38,268 nt of DNA from an uncultured bacterium (GCA_905214105.1 CAJMKK010000014.1:1-38268); one strand, 5' to 3'. Shown: positions 25,354-34,769, counted from the stretch's first letter. Notes: generated by a model not told the origin, from the sequence alone. Program-made: numbers and translations.

Positions 25354-25505
25354 TCTCTCTAAATGTCTCTCTAAAGATAAAGTCGGTTAGAGAGACAGCC
25401 TTAGGTAATCTAGCAGCGAATTCGTTATATCTCTCTAAAGGTCTCTCTAAAACAAAGTGCTTATCTCTCTAAAGTTAGAGAGATAAATCTGTTGGTTTAG
25501 AGAGA
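25354..25505. repeat. Array of eight TCTCTCTAA motifs in both orientations
   Basis: Exact TCTCTCTAA starts at 25354, 25366, 25430, 25442 and 25464; its reverse complement TTAGAGAGA starts at 25387, 25475 and 25497. Distances between centres are about 12, 21, 43, 12, 22, 11 and 22 bases, close to whole turns of the helix. One pair forms a palindrome with 12-bp arms and a 2-base centre (25461-25486). This looks like a cluster of binding sites rather than a microsatellite. Confidence 0.85.
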
Positions 25506-25664
25506 CGGAATGCCAATGCTGCCGGATAAAGGACTCATTGAAGTAATGGGTTCATCGACGAGCTGTAACCGCCGCTATCGGAAAAGTAGGTGCGGCCGAG
25601 ACGCCTCTCAAGTGCCTCTCGAAGTTAGAGGGGTGCTAGAGAGGCAGTTGTCTTGCGACATTTT

Positions 25665-25709
25665 CCCAGATAAAACCTGCCAAAATAAACCTGTCCCTTT
25701 TTGGCAGGT
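25665..25709 (+). repeat. Intergenic repeat, type A copy 2
   Basis: The arms ACCTGCCAAAA and TTTTGGCAGGT enclose TAAACCTGTCCC; CCCAGATAAA precedes the left arm. This is the best-preserved copy of the type A element. Confidence 0.85.
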
Positions 25710-25733
25710 CTGCGGGTCAATGCCCGCCAAACG

Positions 25734-25802
25734 AAGTTGCGGTGGAATAGTTCCTGTTTGGGCTCGATAGGCCGCAAAACAGGAACTATTCCACCGCAAC
25801 TT
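25734..25802. repeat. 26-bp perfect inverted repeat downstream of larE
   Basis: The arms 25734-25759 and 25777-25802 are exact reverse complements with a 17-base loop. The element lies 12 bases past the larE stop codon and may end larE transcription, although no clear T-run is present. Confidence 0.85.
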
Positions 25803-25814
25803 ATTTGGGATGCG

Positions 25815-26693
25815 CTATTGATTCATGTTGCCGTGGATGTAGGGGGTGACCTCGGGGGAGATATGGCCGCAGCCTAGGTTGTGCAAGGCAGATTCGATAG
25901 CGGCGGGAAGCGGGGCCTTGCCCTCGTTGTTGACCGCGGTCCTGCCGAGGGCGGCGATCTTGGCGACGTCTGCCGGCGCGGCCTCGATATGCATGCAGCC
26001 GCCGACGAGGCGTGCGCGGACCTGGTCCAGGCCAAGGTCGTGCAGGTAGTCCTCACAGGCGCGGATTACATCGACCTTCTCGCGCGTGAGCTCCTCGCCC
26101 GTGGGGACACGCGTGGCCAGGCAGGCTCCTGCCGGCAGGTTCCAAACGGGATAGCCCCAGGCGCGCAGCAGCTCGCGCTCTTCGTCCTTGGTAAAGCCGA
26201 CCTCCATGAGGGGCGAGCGCACGCCGAGCTCCTGGGCGGCGCGCATGCCGGGGCGGTAGTCGCCGCGGTCGCTTGCGTTGCTGCCGTCGATGACGGTGGG
26301 AAAGCCCAGCGACTTGGCGTGGTTGACGATGGCGGTAAAGCCGGCGCGCTTGCAGTGGTAGCAGCGGTCGGCATCGTTGCAGGCTACTTGGGGGAGCCGC
26401 AGCTGATCGACCGAAAGATTGAGCACGGGGAGCTTAAAATGCGGCCCTTCATTGGTCTGCCCGTCAACGGACCGCTCAAACGAAGCCTGCTCGGGCGTGC
26501 CGATGAGAGGCGTGGTGAGATGAACGAGAAGCGTGCTGGCGGGCATGATGCGGGCGCAGACCGCGGCCAAAAAGCTGCTGTCGACGCCACCGGAAAAGCC
26601 GATGGCGACGCGTCCGTATGCCAAAAGCAGCTGCTCGAGCGCTGCGAGTTTGTCCTGAAGCCCCTCTGCAGGTGCGGTGGTGTCTGAAAGCAT
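25815..26693 (-). CDS. larE: ATP-dependent sacrificial sulfur transferase LarE
   Basis: LarE takes part in making the nickel-pincer nucleotide cofactor of lactate racemase and related enzymes: it activates the carboxylates of the nicotinic acid-derived precursor and donates sulfur. This 292-residue protein has the PP-loop SGGVDSS (34-40), the family segment DRCYHCKR, DGSNASDRGDYRPG, and a cysteine in AGACLATRVP that matches the sulfur-donor cysteine of the single-cysteine LarE type. larB, larC and larA are absent from the window, so the target enzyme must be encoded elsewhere. The ATG at 26693 follows AAGGA. The gene is flanked by the duplicated HAD genes. Confidence 0.92.
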   Translation of the reverse strand: MLSDTTAPAEGLQDKLAALEQLLLAYGRVAIGFSGGVDSSFLAAVCARIMPASTLLVHLTTPLIGTPEQASFERSVDGQTNEGPHFKLPVLNLSVDQLRLPQVACNDADRCYHCKRAGFTAIVNHAKSLGFPTVIDGSNASDRGDYRPGMRAAQELGVRSPLMEVGFTKDEERELLRAWGYPVWNLPAGACLATRVPTGEELTREKVDVIRACEDYLHDLGLDQVRARLVGGCMHIEAAPADVAKIAALGRTAVNNEGKAPLPAAIESALHNLGCGHISPEVTPYIHGNMNQ

Positions 26694-26788
26694 GAATCGA
26701 TCCTTGCCGTTGAGTACTCGGTCGAAAACTATAATCCTACCGAGCCGCTTGTCATAAGACTTCTATCTATGTAACGAAAGTGCAATAT

Positions 26789-26811
26789 GCTATATACGTT
26801 ATATACAAGTT
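26789..26811 (+). promoter_or_regulatory. Shared promoter-proximal palindrome before the second HAD gene
   Basis: Positions 26792-26811 are identical over 20 bases to 24501-24520. Similarity continues, with gaps, to the start codon, so the duplication includes the promoter region. Confidence 0.6.
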
Positions 26812-26866
26812 TACAAGTGCGGTAAAGTTGCGGGAGTACAGCAGCGCGAAGCGATGGGGGACCGAT

Positions 26867-27517
26867 ATGATCAAGGCTGTTATTTTTGATATGGACGGAA
26901 CGCTGGTCGACACCGAGCGTTTGGGTATCAAGGCGTGGAAGGCGGGAGCGGCCGAGCTGGGATTCGCGATTGATGATGCGCTGATCCATCAGTTTATCGG
27001 TCGCACGCTGCCCGATGTCATGGAGATCCTTGATGGGCATTACGGCAGCCGCGAAACCGCTGAGGCAATCTATCGTCGCCATAGGGAGATTCGCGACGAG
27101 ATGGTCAAGACCGATCTGGAGCTTAAGGCCGGCGCCGCCGAGTGCCTGGACGAACTGCTGGCTGCGGGCTATCACGTGGGCCTCGCGACGTCGTCGCGCC
27201 ATGTTACCGCCGAGCGCAACCTTAAGACGGTCGGCCTCTTTGACAAGTTTGAGACGGTGACCTGCGGCGAGGACGTCGCACACGGCAAGCCCGACCCTGA
27301 GATGTACCTGCTCGCCTGCGAGCGCGCGGGCTTTGCGCCCGAGGAGTGTGCCGTGGTCGAGGACTCTCGCAACGGCTGCGTCTCGGGCATCACGGCCGGC
27401 TGCCATGTGTTTGCCGTTCCCGACATCGTGCCGCTGCCGCAGGACGTGGTGGATGGCTGCGAGGCCGTGCTCGATACGCTGTTCGATCTGCCGGTGGCGG
27501 TCAGGGCCGTGCGCTAG
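26867..27517 (+). CDS. HAD-family phosphatase, beta-phosphoglucomutase-like (copy 2)
   Basis: This 216-residue paralogue of 24571-25221 keeps all HAD motifs: DMDGT, ATSS, GKPDP and VVEDSRNG. The changes cluster in the cap region (residues 14-80), the part that chooses the substrate, while residues 81-216 are almost identical. This suggests that the two enzymes act on different substrates, with gene conversion or recent duplication keeping the core similar. The ATG at 26867 follows GGGGGACC; an in-frame start at 26780 would lie in the promoter palindrome. It is divergent from larE. Confidence 0.92.
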   Translation: MIKAVIFDMDGTLVDTERLGIKAWKAGAAELGFAIDDALIHQFIGRTLPDVMEILDGHYGSRETAEAIYRRHREIRDEMVKTDLELKAGAAECLDELLAAGYHVGLATSSRHVTAERNLKTVGLFDKFETVTCGEDVAHGKPDPEMYLLACERAGFAPEECAVVEDSRNGCVSGITAGCHVFAVPDIVPLPQDVVDGCEAVLDTLFDLPVAVRAVR

Positions 27518-27604
27518 CGTTTGCACGCGAGTCGCCATGCCCCGCGCCCGATCCCGCAGGACGGTGACGGTAACGGCGCCTGCGTGGAGGCGCTGACGCA
27601 GTCA

Positions 27605-27651
27605 GCCCCTCTTATCACGCCAAGATTGCTGTTTTGGCCGATAAGAGGGGC
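27605..27651. terminator. Bidirectional hairpin between HAD copy 2 and the DUF4143 gene
   Basis: GCCCCTCTTATC (27605-27616) pairs exactly with GATAAGAGGGGC (27640-27651). It lies between convergent genes; T-runs are weak on both sides. Confidence 0.65.
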
Positions 27652-27718
27652 ATTGTGCTTTAAGCGACTGGGGCTGCGGCCTTGGTAAGGAGCTGGCGGA
27701 GGGTTATGACGCTACAAG

Positions 27719-28924
27719 TTATTCCAGGAGCCAGTCGATCACGTTGCGCTTGCGGACTCCTTCGTAGTTCGCGTCTGCAAACAGCGTGTCGAGCGTAAGA
27801 AGCGTCTTGGGGTAGTTGTCTCGGACTTTCTTAAAGGGGGCCAACTCTCGATTGAGGGTAGTTTCGTCGAGCGTTGTGGCTGAAACCTGAAAATAGGCTG
27901 TCTCGTCTGACTTTAGGGCAACAAAATCGATTTCCCCGCCGTCGATATCGCCCACGTAGACGTCGTATCCACGGCGTAGGAGCTCGAGATAAACAACATT
28001 TTCGAGGATATGACCGATATCGCTGCTTTGGGTTTTGACGAGAGCGCCTCTAAGTCCAAGGTCAACGGCGTAGTATTTGCCGTTTGTTGAAAGAAGCTGC
28101 CGACCGCGCACGTTATAGCGCGGAGCACAGTACAGCACAAGGCTGTCTGTTAAGCCTTTGAGGTATTTGGCTACGGTTTTCTGGTCGGTTTTGTTGCCGT
28201 TGGACGAGAGCGTGTCGGAGATTTTTTTAATCGAGATCCGGTTTCCAATGCTATGGAGTAGGAACTTGGTGATATCGCGCAGGGTCGGGACGTCCGAGAC
28301 CTTCAGGCGTTCGATAACGTCGCGTATGACGATGGTATCGTAGAGGCTCATAAGATAATCGCGCGCCTGGGGTCCCTGAATACCCGTCTCGGCGATAAAG
28401 GGAAAAGAGCCCCGGGTGATGTACTCGTCAAACAACTGCGCGGGAGCCTTTCCGTCATTGGTTTTTGCCGAGCAAAACTCTTTAAAGGATAGGGGCAGCA
28501 TCTTGAGCTCTACGTAGCGACCGGAGAGCAAAGTTGCCAGTTCGCTCGAGAGCAGATAGGCGTTGGAACCGGTTATGTAGAGGTCGACATTGTCCTTGAT
28601 AAAAAGACTGTCGACGGCTTTTTCGAAATGCTCGACGTGCTGTATCTCGTCCAGAAAAACGTAGTTCATCTTATCGGGGACGAGTCTGGCGGAAATGTAG
28701 TCGTAGAGTGCTCTATACGACGTAAGCGACTCGAACTCCAGGTCTTCAAAGTTGAGGGATATAACCTGGCCGCCTGTGATTCCATGATCGCGCAGGTAGC
28801 TGCGGTAGATTTCAAATAGCTTTGATTTGCCGGACCTTCGCACGCCCGAAACGACCTTGATGACGTGCGAGTCTTTCCACGAAATGAGCCAGTCGAGGTA
28901 CTGTTTGCGATCAATCAGATTCAT
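27719..28924 (-). CDS. AAA ATPase with DUF4143 domain
   Basis: This 401-residue protein belongs to a common family of bacterial ATPases with an N-terminal AAA module and a C-terminal nuclease-like DUF4143 region. Walker A is GVRRSGKSK (27-35), Walker B is NYVFLDEIQHV, and ITGSNAYLLSSELATLLSGR follows as sensor region. The C-terminal part has GGEIDFVAL, an acidic pattern also seen in PD-(D/E)XK nucleases. The cellular role of the family is not known; toxin-antitoxin or defence links have been proposed. The DNA is AT-richer than its neighbours and the upstream region (28930-29050) is very AT-rich, which suggests acquisition by transfer. The ATG at 28924 follows AAAGGGG. Confidence 0.88.
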   Translation of the reverse strand: MNLIDRKQYLDWLISWKDSHVIKVVSGVRRSGKSKLFEIYRSYLRDHGITGGQVISLNFEDLEFESLTSYRALYDYISARLVPDKMNYVFLDEIQHVEHFEKAVDSLFIKDNVDLYITGSNAYLLSSELATLLSGRYVELKMLPLSFKEFCSAKTNDGKAPAQLFDEYITRGSFPFIAETGIQGPQARDYLMSLYDTIVIRDVIERLKVSDVPTLRDITKFLLHSIGNRISIKKISDTLSSNGNKTDQKTVAKYLKGLTDSLVLYCAPRYNVRGRQLLSTNGKYYAVDLGLRGALVKTQSSDIGHILENVVYLELLRRGYDVYVGDIDGGEIDFVALKSDETAYFQVSATTLDETTLNRELAPFKKVRDNYPKTLLTLDTLFADANYEGVRKRNVIDWLLE

Positions 28925-29096
28925 GAAACCCCTTTCTTGGCGAGAAAAAACTGGAGCAAAATCAATACTTATAGGAAATATCTAAAAATATGGAATTGAG
29001 TCTATTCTAACAAAAAAGTTAATGAAAAATGGATTACATTCCATAAATATCCGTAGCTGCAGGTCCGGCTAAACGGGGAGGGCACATGGGGCCAGT

Positions 29097-29138
29097 AAAA
29101 AACGCCGCAGCGGGCCTGTTTCCGTTGCGGCGTTTTTT
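29097..29138 (-). terminator. Terminator of the second LacI-type gene
   Basis: AAAAAACGCCGCA (29097-29109) pairs with TGCGGCGTTTTTT (29126-29138). It begins two bases after the LacI-type stop codon on the minus strand and ends in a U-run. Confidence 0.88.
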
Positions 29139-29139
29139 G

Positions 29140-30273
29140 TTACAAGTAGGCGCCCAGGTTGATGTCGGTTATTGGGGCCGCGGATGGGCCCGTCGGGTGC
29201 TGCTCGGCCTTTTGGGTGCTCACGCGCTCGAGCAAGAAGGGGCGCACGAGCTCCTGACGGTTAATGTCCTCGGTGGCCGTGACCGTGGTGACGGTGCGCG
29301 CGGCGGAGCCGATGCGGACTCGTTTGGTCTTGGCGGCAGGTTTATCCTCGATTTGTTCCATGAGCAGCTGCACGCCCTTGCGGCCGACCTCGTAGCCCGG
29401 TGGTGCTACCGTGGTGAGGGGGACCGATCCGCTCCAGGCAAGCGGGTTGCCGTCGCAGCCGGCCACGCGGACCTGCTCGGGGACGGAGATGCCTTTGTCG
29501 ACCAGCGCCGAGATAACGCCCGAGGCTAATACGTCGGTCAGACCGATGACAAAATCGGGGCGCTCGTCAGCAGGGCGCTCGGCAATCTGGGCACCGATAC
29601 TGTAGCCGTCGGCTGCGGTATTCCATTCGCCGGCGTCGATGACTTCGATCTTGATATCGGGGTGTAGAGCGAGCGCTTTATGAATGCCAAGGACGCGCAG
29701 GGTGAGTTGCATAAATGCTGCTCGACCCACAACAGTGATATGGCGTGCGCCGCGGGCGATGGCGAGCTCGGCGATAATGCGCCCCTGTGCCTCGTTGTCG
29801 GCGGCCACGTAGTAACCGGGTTCTGAACAATGGACGTCCAGATGGACGATCGGCACGGGCATTTTAGTCATGGCCGGGTTCCAGTCGGGGGATGCCATGG
29901 GCTGAACCATGACGCCGGACATCTGCGTGCCCATAAAATAGCGCAGGTAATGATCCTCGAGAATATCGTCGTTATCGGCATTGGCGATGAGCAGATCGTA
30001 GCCGTGCTTGCGGGCCTCGTTGTGGGCGCCGCTGGCGATTTGGAGCGAAAAGCCGTGATCGAGACGGGGGAGCACCAGGCCAAAGGACTTGGTGGCGCCG
30101 CCCGCGAGCTGACGAGCGCTTTGGTTGGGCAGGTAGCCCAGGCGATTGATGGTCTCGTTGATGAGCCTGAGGGTCTCGGGGCGCAGCTTTTCGGGATGGT
30201 TGAGCGCGTTGGAAACCGTGCCCAGCGAAACCCCGGCCTCGCGCGCGACGTCGCTGATTTTTACCTTTGCCAT
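29140..30273 (-). CDS. LacI-family transcriptional regulator
   Basis: This 377-residue protein has the helix-turn-helix KISDVAREAGVSLGTVSNAL at residues 4-23, the hinge segment NQSARQLAGG and the ligand-binding core with the LVLPRLDHGF and GCDGNPLAWSG segments. It is about 40 residues longer than usual because of a C-terminal tail after the core (RTVTTVTATEDINRQELV onward). The ATG at 30273 follows AAAGGGG; the frame stays open 71 codons further upstream but only through the intergenic repeats, so that extension is not real. It stands alone and its target is unknown. A deleted relative of this gene lies at 25218-25334, beside the first HAD gene, which hints that the family once regulated such a phosphatase gene. 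Confidence 0.9.
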   Translation of the reverse strand: MAKVKISDVAREAGVSLGTVSNALNHPEKLRPETLRLINETINRLGYLPNQSARQLAGGATKSFGLVLPRLDHGFSLQIASGAHNEARKHGYDLLIANADNDDILEDHYLRYFMGTQMSGVMVQPMASPDWNPAMTKMPVPIVHLDVHCSEPGYYVAADNEAQGRIIAELAIARGARHITVVGRAAFMQLTLRVLGIHKALALHPDIKIEVIDAGEWNTAADGYSIGAQIAERPADERPDFVIGLTDVLASGVISALVDKGISVPEQVRVAGCDGNPLAWSGSVPLTTVAPPGYEVGRKGVQLLMEQIEDKPAAKTKRVRIGSAARTVTTVTATEDINRQELVRPFLLERVSTQKAEQHPTGPSAAPITDINLGAYL

Positions 30274-30321
30274 AGCGGCCCCTTTGATGCGTTTCAAGTA
30301 CAAGCCAGATTGTAGCATCCC

Positions 30322-30370
30322 AAACCTACCAAAAAGGGACAGGTTTATTTTGGCAGGTTTTATCTGGGGA
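30322..30370 (-). repeat. Intergenic repeat, type A copy 3
   Basis: Reverse-orientation copy of the elements at 24442 and 25665, with AAAAAGGGACAGGTTTATTT and GGCAGGTTTTATCTGGG. It lies about 50 bases upstream of the LacI-type start codon. Confidence 0.85.
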
Positions 30371-30386
30371 AACGCTGTTGCCAACG

Positions 30387-30426
30387 CGACCACCACGAAG
30401 GGGACGGGCACCTTTGTGGTGGTTTG
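30387..30426. repeat. Intergenic repeat, type B copy 1
   Basis: ACCACCAC-GAAGG pairs with CCTTTGTGGTGGT around a GGGGACGGGCA core. It is related to 30615-30654 and 32735-32774 and lies in the opposite orientation to them. Confidence 0.8.
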
Positions 30427-30445
30427 AGCTGCCCGGGCCTTCAAC

Positions 30446-30504
30446 TGTCTCGATCTGTAACATCTGGACGGCAAAACCGCCTCCACCTGTTACAGATTGA
30501 GACA
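30446..30504. repeat. Intergenic repeat, type D copy 1
   Basis: TGTCTCGATCTGTAACA (30446-30462) pairs with TGTTACAGATTGAGACA (30488-30504), one mismatch. It is the first of two adjacent similar hairpins. Confidence 0.8.
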
Positions 30505-30526
30505 TAGTGCTGGGACCGAACCGTAA

Positions 30527-30584
30527 TGTCTCGACCTGTAACACTAAGCCGGCTTATTGCGGCGCAGATGTTACAGATCGAGAT
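30527..30584. repeat. Intergenic repeat, type D copy 2
   Basis: TGTCTCGACCTGTAACA (30527-30543) pairs with TGTTACAGATCGAGAT (30569-30584). Arms match those of copy 1; the loops differ. Confidence 0.8.
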
Positions 30585-30614
30585 CTTTCGTCGGGATAGG
30601 CCGTCGCGACGCTC

Positions 30615-30654
30615 AAAACCACCACAAAGGTGCCTGTCCCCATTGTGGTGGTTT
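30615..30654. repeat. Intergenic repeat, type B copy 2
   Basis: AAACCACCACAAAGG and ATTGTGGTGGTTT enclose TGCCTGTCCCC. It has the same layout as 32735-32774. Confidence 0.85.
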
Positions 30655-30680
30655 GGACCGGCTGAACGTGTGTGCATCGG

Positions 30681-30713
30681 GTGGTATCTAAGTTGAGATA
30701 CCACTTCTGGTAT
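30681..30713 (+). promoter_or_regulatory. Alternative GGTATC inverted repeats before glmS
   Basis: GTGGTATCT (30681-30689) pairs with AGATACCAC (30696-30704); part of the latter (ATACCA) can also pair with TGGTAT (30708-30713). The two stems exclude each other, so this may be a leader switch or a set of operator half sites. No glmS ribozyme core was recognised. Confidence 0.4.
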
Positions 30714-30814
30714 ATCAGCTTGCGCTTGCGTGAGTACAATACTCGAACGTTATACGTCTCAGCGCCCCCTGTGCGTGGACGTCTTGCAGTCACGCGAACG
30801 AAGGGATTTATCCT

Positions 30815-32662
<1,848 letters not shown>

Positions 32663-32665
32663 TTG

Positions 32666-32682
32666 GTTCCGCCGTTCTAACG
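32666..32682 (+). repeat. 17-bp sequence shared with 36987-37003
   Basis: GTTCCGCCGTTCTAACG occurs just after the glmS stop codon and, in reverse orientation, at 36987-37003 just after the nitroreductase stop codon. Both are directly past the 3' end of a gene. Confidence 0.7.
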
Positions 32683-32685
32683 ACC

Positions 32686-32726
32686 AAGGCCCGGCTTCGC
32701 GTCATCAGACGGAGCCGGGCCTTTTT
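32686..32726 (+). terminator. Intrinsic terminator of glmS
   Basis: AAGGCCCGGCT (32686-32696) pairs with AGCCGGGCCTT (32713-32723), followed by a T-run. Confidence 0.9.
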
Positions 32727-32734
32727 GTACGGAG

Positions 32735-32774
32735 AAACCACCACAAAGGCGCCTGTCCCCTTTGTGGTGGTTTT
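32735..32774. repeat. Intergenic repeat, type B copy 3
   Basis: AAACCACCACAAAGG pairs with CTTTGTGGTGGTTTT around CGCCTGTCCCC. It ends six bases before the stop codon of the GntR gene and may also act at the 3' end of that transcript. Confidence 0.85.
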
Positions 32775-32780
32775 GGCAGG

Positions 32781-33512
32781 TTAGCGGAGCTTGCTGGTCT
32801 CGAAGTACTCGGGGAACTGGTCCAGAACCTCGGTCTGGTTGCGAAACATCATATGCAGGTGCTTGCTGACCAAAAAGCTTGCCTCGATGGGGTCGCGACC
32901 GGCGATGGCGCGGCGGATTTGCTTGTGCTCGTTAACGGTCTCCTGATTGTCGAGCGTCTGCGTGGCGGCGCGCAGCCAGCGGAAGCGCTCCAGGTCGGCA
33001 TTGGTCTCCTCGAGCCATGACCACACGGTGCTGCGGCACGCGATGCTAAAGATCATGCGGTGCATGAGGTTGTCGCTTAAAAAGAATCCGATGCGATCCT
33101 CCTCGGCCATGGCCTTTTCCTGCAGCGCGATGGCCCGATCGAGCTGCTCGATGCCGGCCGACGTGGCTCGCGCACAGCACTCCACAATCACCTGCTTTTC
33201 CAGATGTTCGCGGATGTAACAGGCGCTTTCGGCAAGGGTGAGGTTGATGGGCGAGACATAGGTGCCGCTTTGGGGTACGGTGCGCACCAGGCCCTCTTGC
33301 GCCAGACGCACCAGTGCCTCGCGCACAGGGGTGCGCCCCATATCCAGGTCGTCGCAAAGCTGTTTAACGCCCAGCTTTTCGCCCGGCTTGTAGTCCAAGT
33401 AGACGATTTTGCGTCGAATGGTGTGGTAGGACTGGTCCTGTAGGCTCGTTTCCTGCTCGCCGATGTGCATCGATTCTTCCATAGCGCCTCGCAACCGTTC
33501 ATTCACACTCAT
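32781..33512 (-). CDS. GntR-family transcriptional regulator with FCD domain
   Basis: This 243-residue protein has a winged helix-turn-helix (LGVKQLCDDLDMGRTPVREA, about residues 47-66) with the GntR signature, followed by an all-helical FCD effector domain (about 90-230), where DNLMHR and HLHMMF supply metal-ligand type histidines. FadR/VanR-type regulators of this branch often sense organic acids. ATG at 33512 has no clear ribosome-binding site; ATG at 33482 (GAGG upstream) is an alternative start that would lose ten residues. It is divergent from the exporter gene 163 bases away, which is its likely target. Confidence 0.88.
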   Translation of the reverse strand: MSVNERLRGAMEESMHIGEQETSLQDQSYHTIRRKIVYLDYKPGEKLGVKQLCDDLDMGRTPVREALVRLAQEGLVRTVPQSGTYVSPINLTLAESACYIREHLEKQVIVECCARATSAGIEQLDRAIALQEKAMAEEDRIGFFLSDNLMHRMIFSIACRSTVWSWLEETNADLERFRWLRAATQTLDNQETVNEHKQIRRAIAGRDPIEASFLVSKHLHMMFRNQTEVLDQFPEYFETSKLR

Positions 33513-33675
33513 ATGTCAGTTGTTTATTATGCCGCGAGTCAGCCCTCCGCGGTGGGTAATTCAATCGCCGCCCGATAACTTTTGCGACATCTTTGCCTGC
33601 GTTTGCGCGGGATTGCGCTTAGCGTTGCCGTATCATAAGCCGTCGCAAACGTGAAATAGAAAGAAGGAATCCCAT

Positions 33676-34710
33676 ATGCAACTGGCAAATATCGTACGCG
33701 AGCGCTGGAAGGGCGTCTTGTTCTGCCTGATCATCGCCATTCCCGCGACGTTGCTCGGCAAACAAATTGAGGTGGTCGGCGGTCCGGTATTCGCCATCCT
33801 CTTTGGCATGGTCCTGGCGCTCGTCTTTCCCAAGAATCGTCGCGAACAGCTCGCCGCCGGCGTCACCTATACGTCTAAAAAAGTCTTGCAGTACGCGGTA
33901 ATCCTGCTTGGCTTTGGCATGAACCTCTCGCAGATTCTGTCCAAGGGCGCCCAGTCGCTGCCGATTATCGTGGCGACGATCTCGACCTCGCTTGTCATCG
34001 CCTTTGTGCTCTGCCGCGTTATGAACGTGCCGGGTAAGATCGCGACGCTTGTGGGTGTGGGTTCGTCGATTTGCGGCGGTTCTGCCATCGCCGCGACCGC
34101 GCCCGTCATCGATGCCGACGATCGCGAGATTGCCCAGGCCATTTCGGTCATCTTCCTGTTTAACGTTATCGCGGCGCTCGTGTTTCCGACGCTCGGCGGT
34201 ATGCTCGGGCTGACCAACGAGGGCTTTGGCCTGTTTGCCGGCACCGCCATCAACGACACCTCGTCCGTAACGGCTGCGGCGAGCGCTTGGGACAGCATGC
34301 ATCCCGGCGCCAATGTGCTCGAGAGCGCTACGGTGGTCAAGCTCACCAGGACGCTGGCCATTATTCCCATCACGTTGGTCCGCGCATGCTGGCAGATGCA
34401 TCTGGCGCGCAAGGCCGGCGGCGACGCCAAAAGCACGTTCTCGCTTAAACGCGCGTTTCCCATGTTTGTGCTGTTCTTTGTGCTGGCGAGCGTAATCACC
34501 ACGGTGCTTCAGCTTCCCGTGTCCATCACGGCGCCCATCAAGGAGCTGTCGAAGTTCTTTATCGTGATGGCCATGGCGGCTATTGGCTTTAATACCGATA
34601 TCGTCGAGCTGGTCAAAAAGGGCGGCAAACCCATCGCGCTGGGCTTTTGCTGCTGGATTGGCATTGCGTGCATGAGCTTGGGAATGCAGCACGTGCTGGG
34701 AATCTGGTAG
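33676..34710 (+). CDS. YeiH-family putative exporter (UPF0324)
   Basis: This 344-residue integral membrane protein belongs to the YeiH family, annotated as putative sulfate exporters, with about ten hydrophobic helices. Conserved landmarks are LQYAVILLGFGMNLSQI, GSSICGGSAIAATAPVI and AGTAINDTSSVTAA. The real substrate of the family is poorly known. The ATG at 33676 follows AGAAGGAA. The divergent GntR-type gene is its probable regulator. Confidence 0.88.
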   Translation: MQLANIVRERWKGVLFCLIIAIPATLLGKQIEVVGGPVFAILFGMVLALVFPKNRREQLAAGVTYTSKKVLQYAVILLGFGMNLSQILSKGAQSLPIIVATISTSLVIAFVLCRVMNVPGKIATLVGVGSSICGGSAIAATAPVIDADDREIAQAISVIFLFNVIAALVFPTLGGMLGLTNEGFGLFAGTAINDTSSVTAAASAWDSMHPGANVLESATVVKLTRTLAIIPITLVRACWQMHLARKAGGDAKSTFSLKRAFPMFVLFFVLASVITTVLQLPVSITAPIKELSKFFIVMAMAAIGFNTDIVELVKKGGKPIALGFCCWIGIACMSLGMQHVLGIW

Positions 34711-34769
34711 AGAAGTAGCTTATTCGCGTGCTGGTTGCTGGTTGCTGGTGAGCGCAAGCCTGCGGTGGA

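Larger units (their letters stand above)
25222..25814. other. Gene-free region of about 590 bases with stacked repeats
   Basis: Between the first HAD gene and larE I see no credible gene. The region holds the LacI remnant, an array of TCTCTCTAA motifs (25354-25505), degraded CTCTC/GAGAG copies (around 25602-25645), a type A repeat and a 26-bp inverted repeat. A short reading frame at 25510-25770 runs through repeats and is not supported. Confidence 0.65.
30274..30814. other. Repeat island upstream of glmS
   Basis: These 541 bases between divergent genes hold one type A, two type B and two type D hairpin elements (listed separately), then a short region with GGTATC-type inverted repeats and the glmS promoter. 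No gene is supported. Confidence 0.75.

Noticed and set aside
25354..25505. CRISPR array suggested by regularly spaced short repeats
   Set aside because: The repeat unit is only 9-11 bases, occurs in both orientations, spacers are too short and variable, and there are no cas genes.
25510..25770. 86-codon frame in the gene-free region
   Set aside because: It runs through degraded CTCTC copies and a type A repeat, has a weak ribosome-binding site and no recognisable protein pattern.
30274..30486. 71-codon N-terminal extension of the second LacI-type protein
   Set aside because: It is made of repeat elements A and B; the helix-turn-helix starts right after the ATG at 30273, which has its own ribosome-binding site.
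30655..30814. glmS ribozyme/riboswitch
   Set aside because: I could not recognise the conserved core or the pairing scheme of the ribozyme; only short GGTATC stems are visible.
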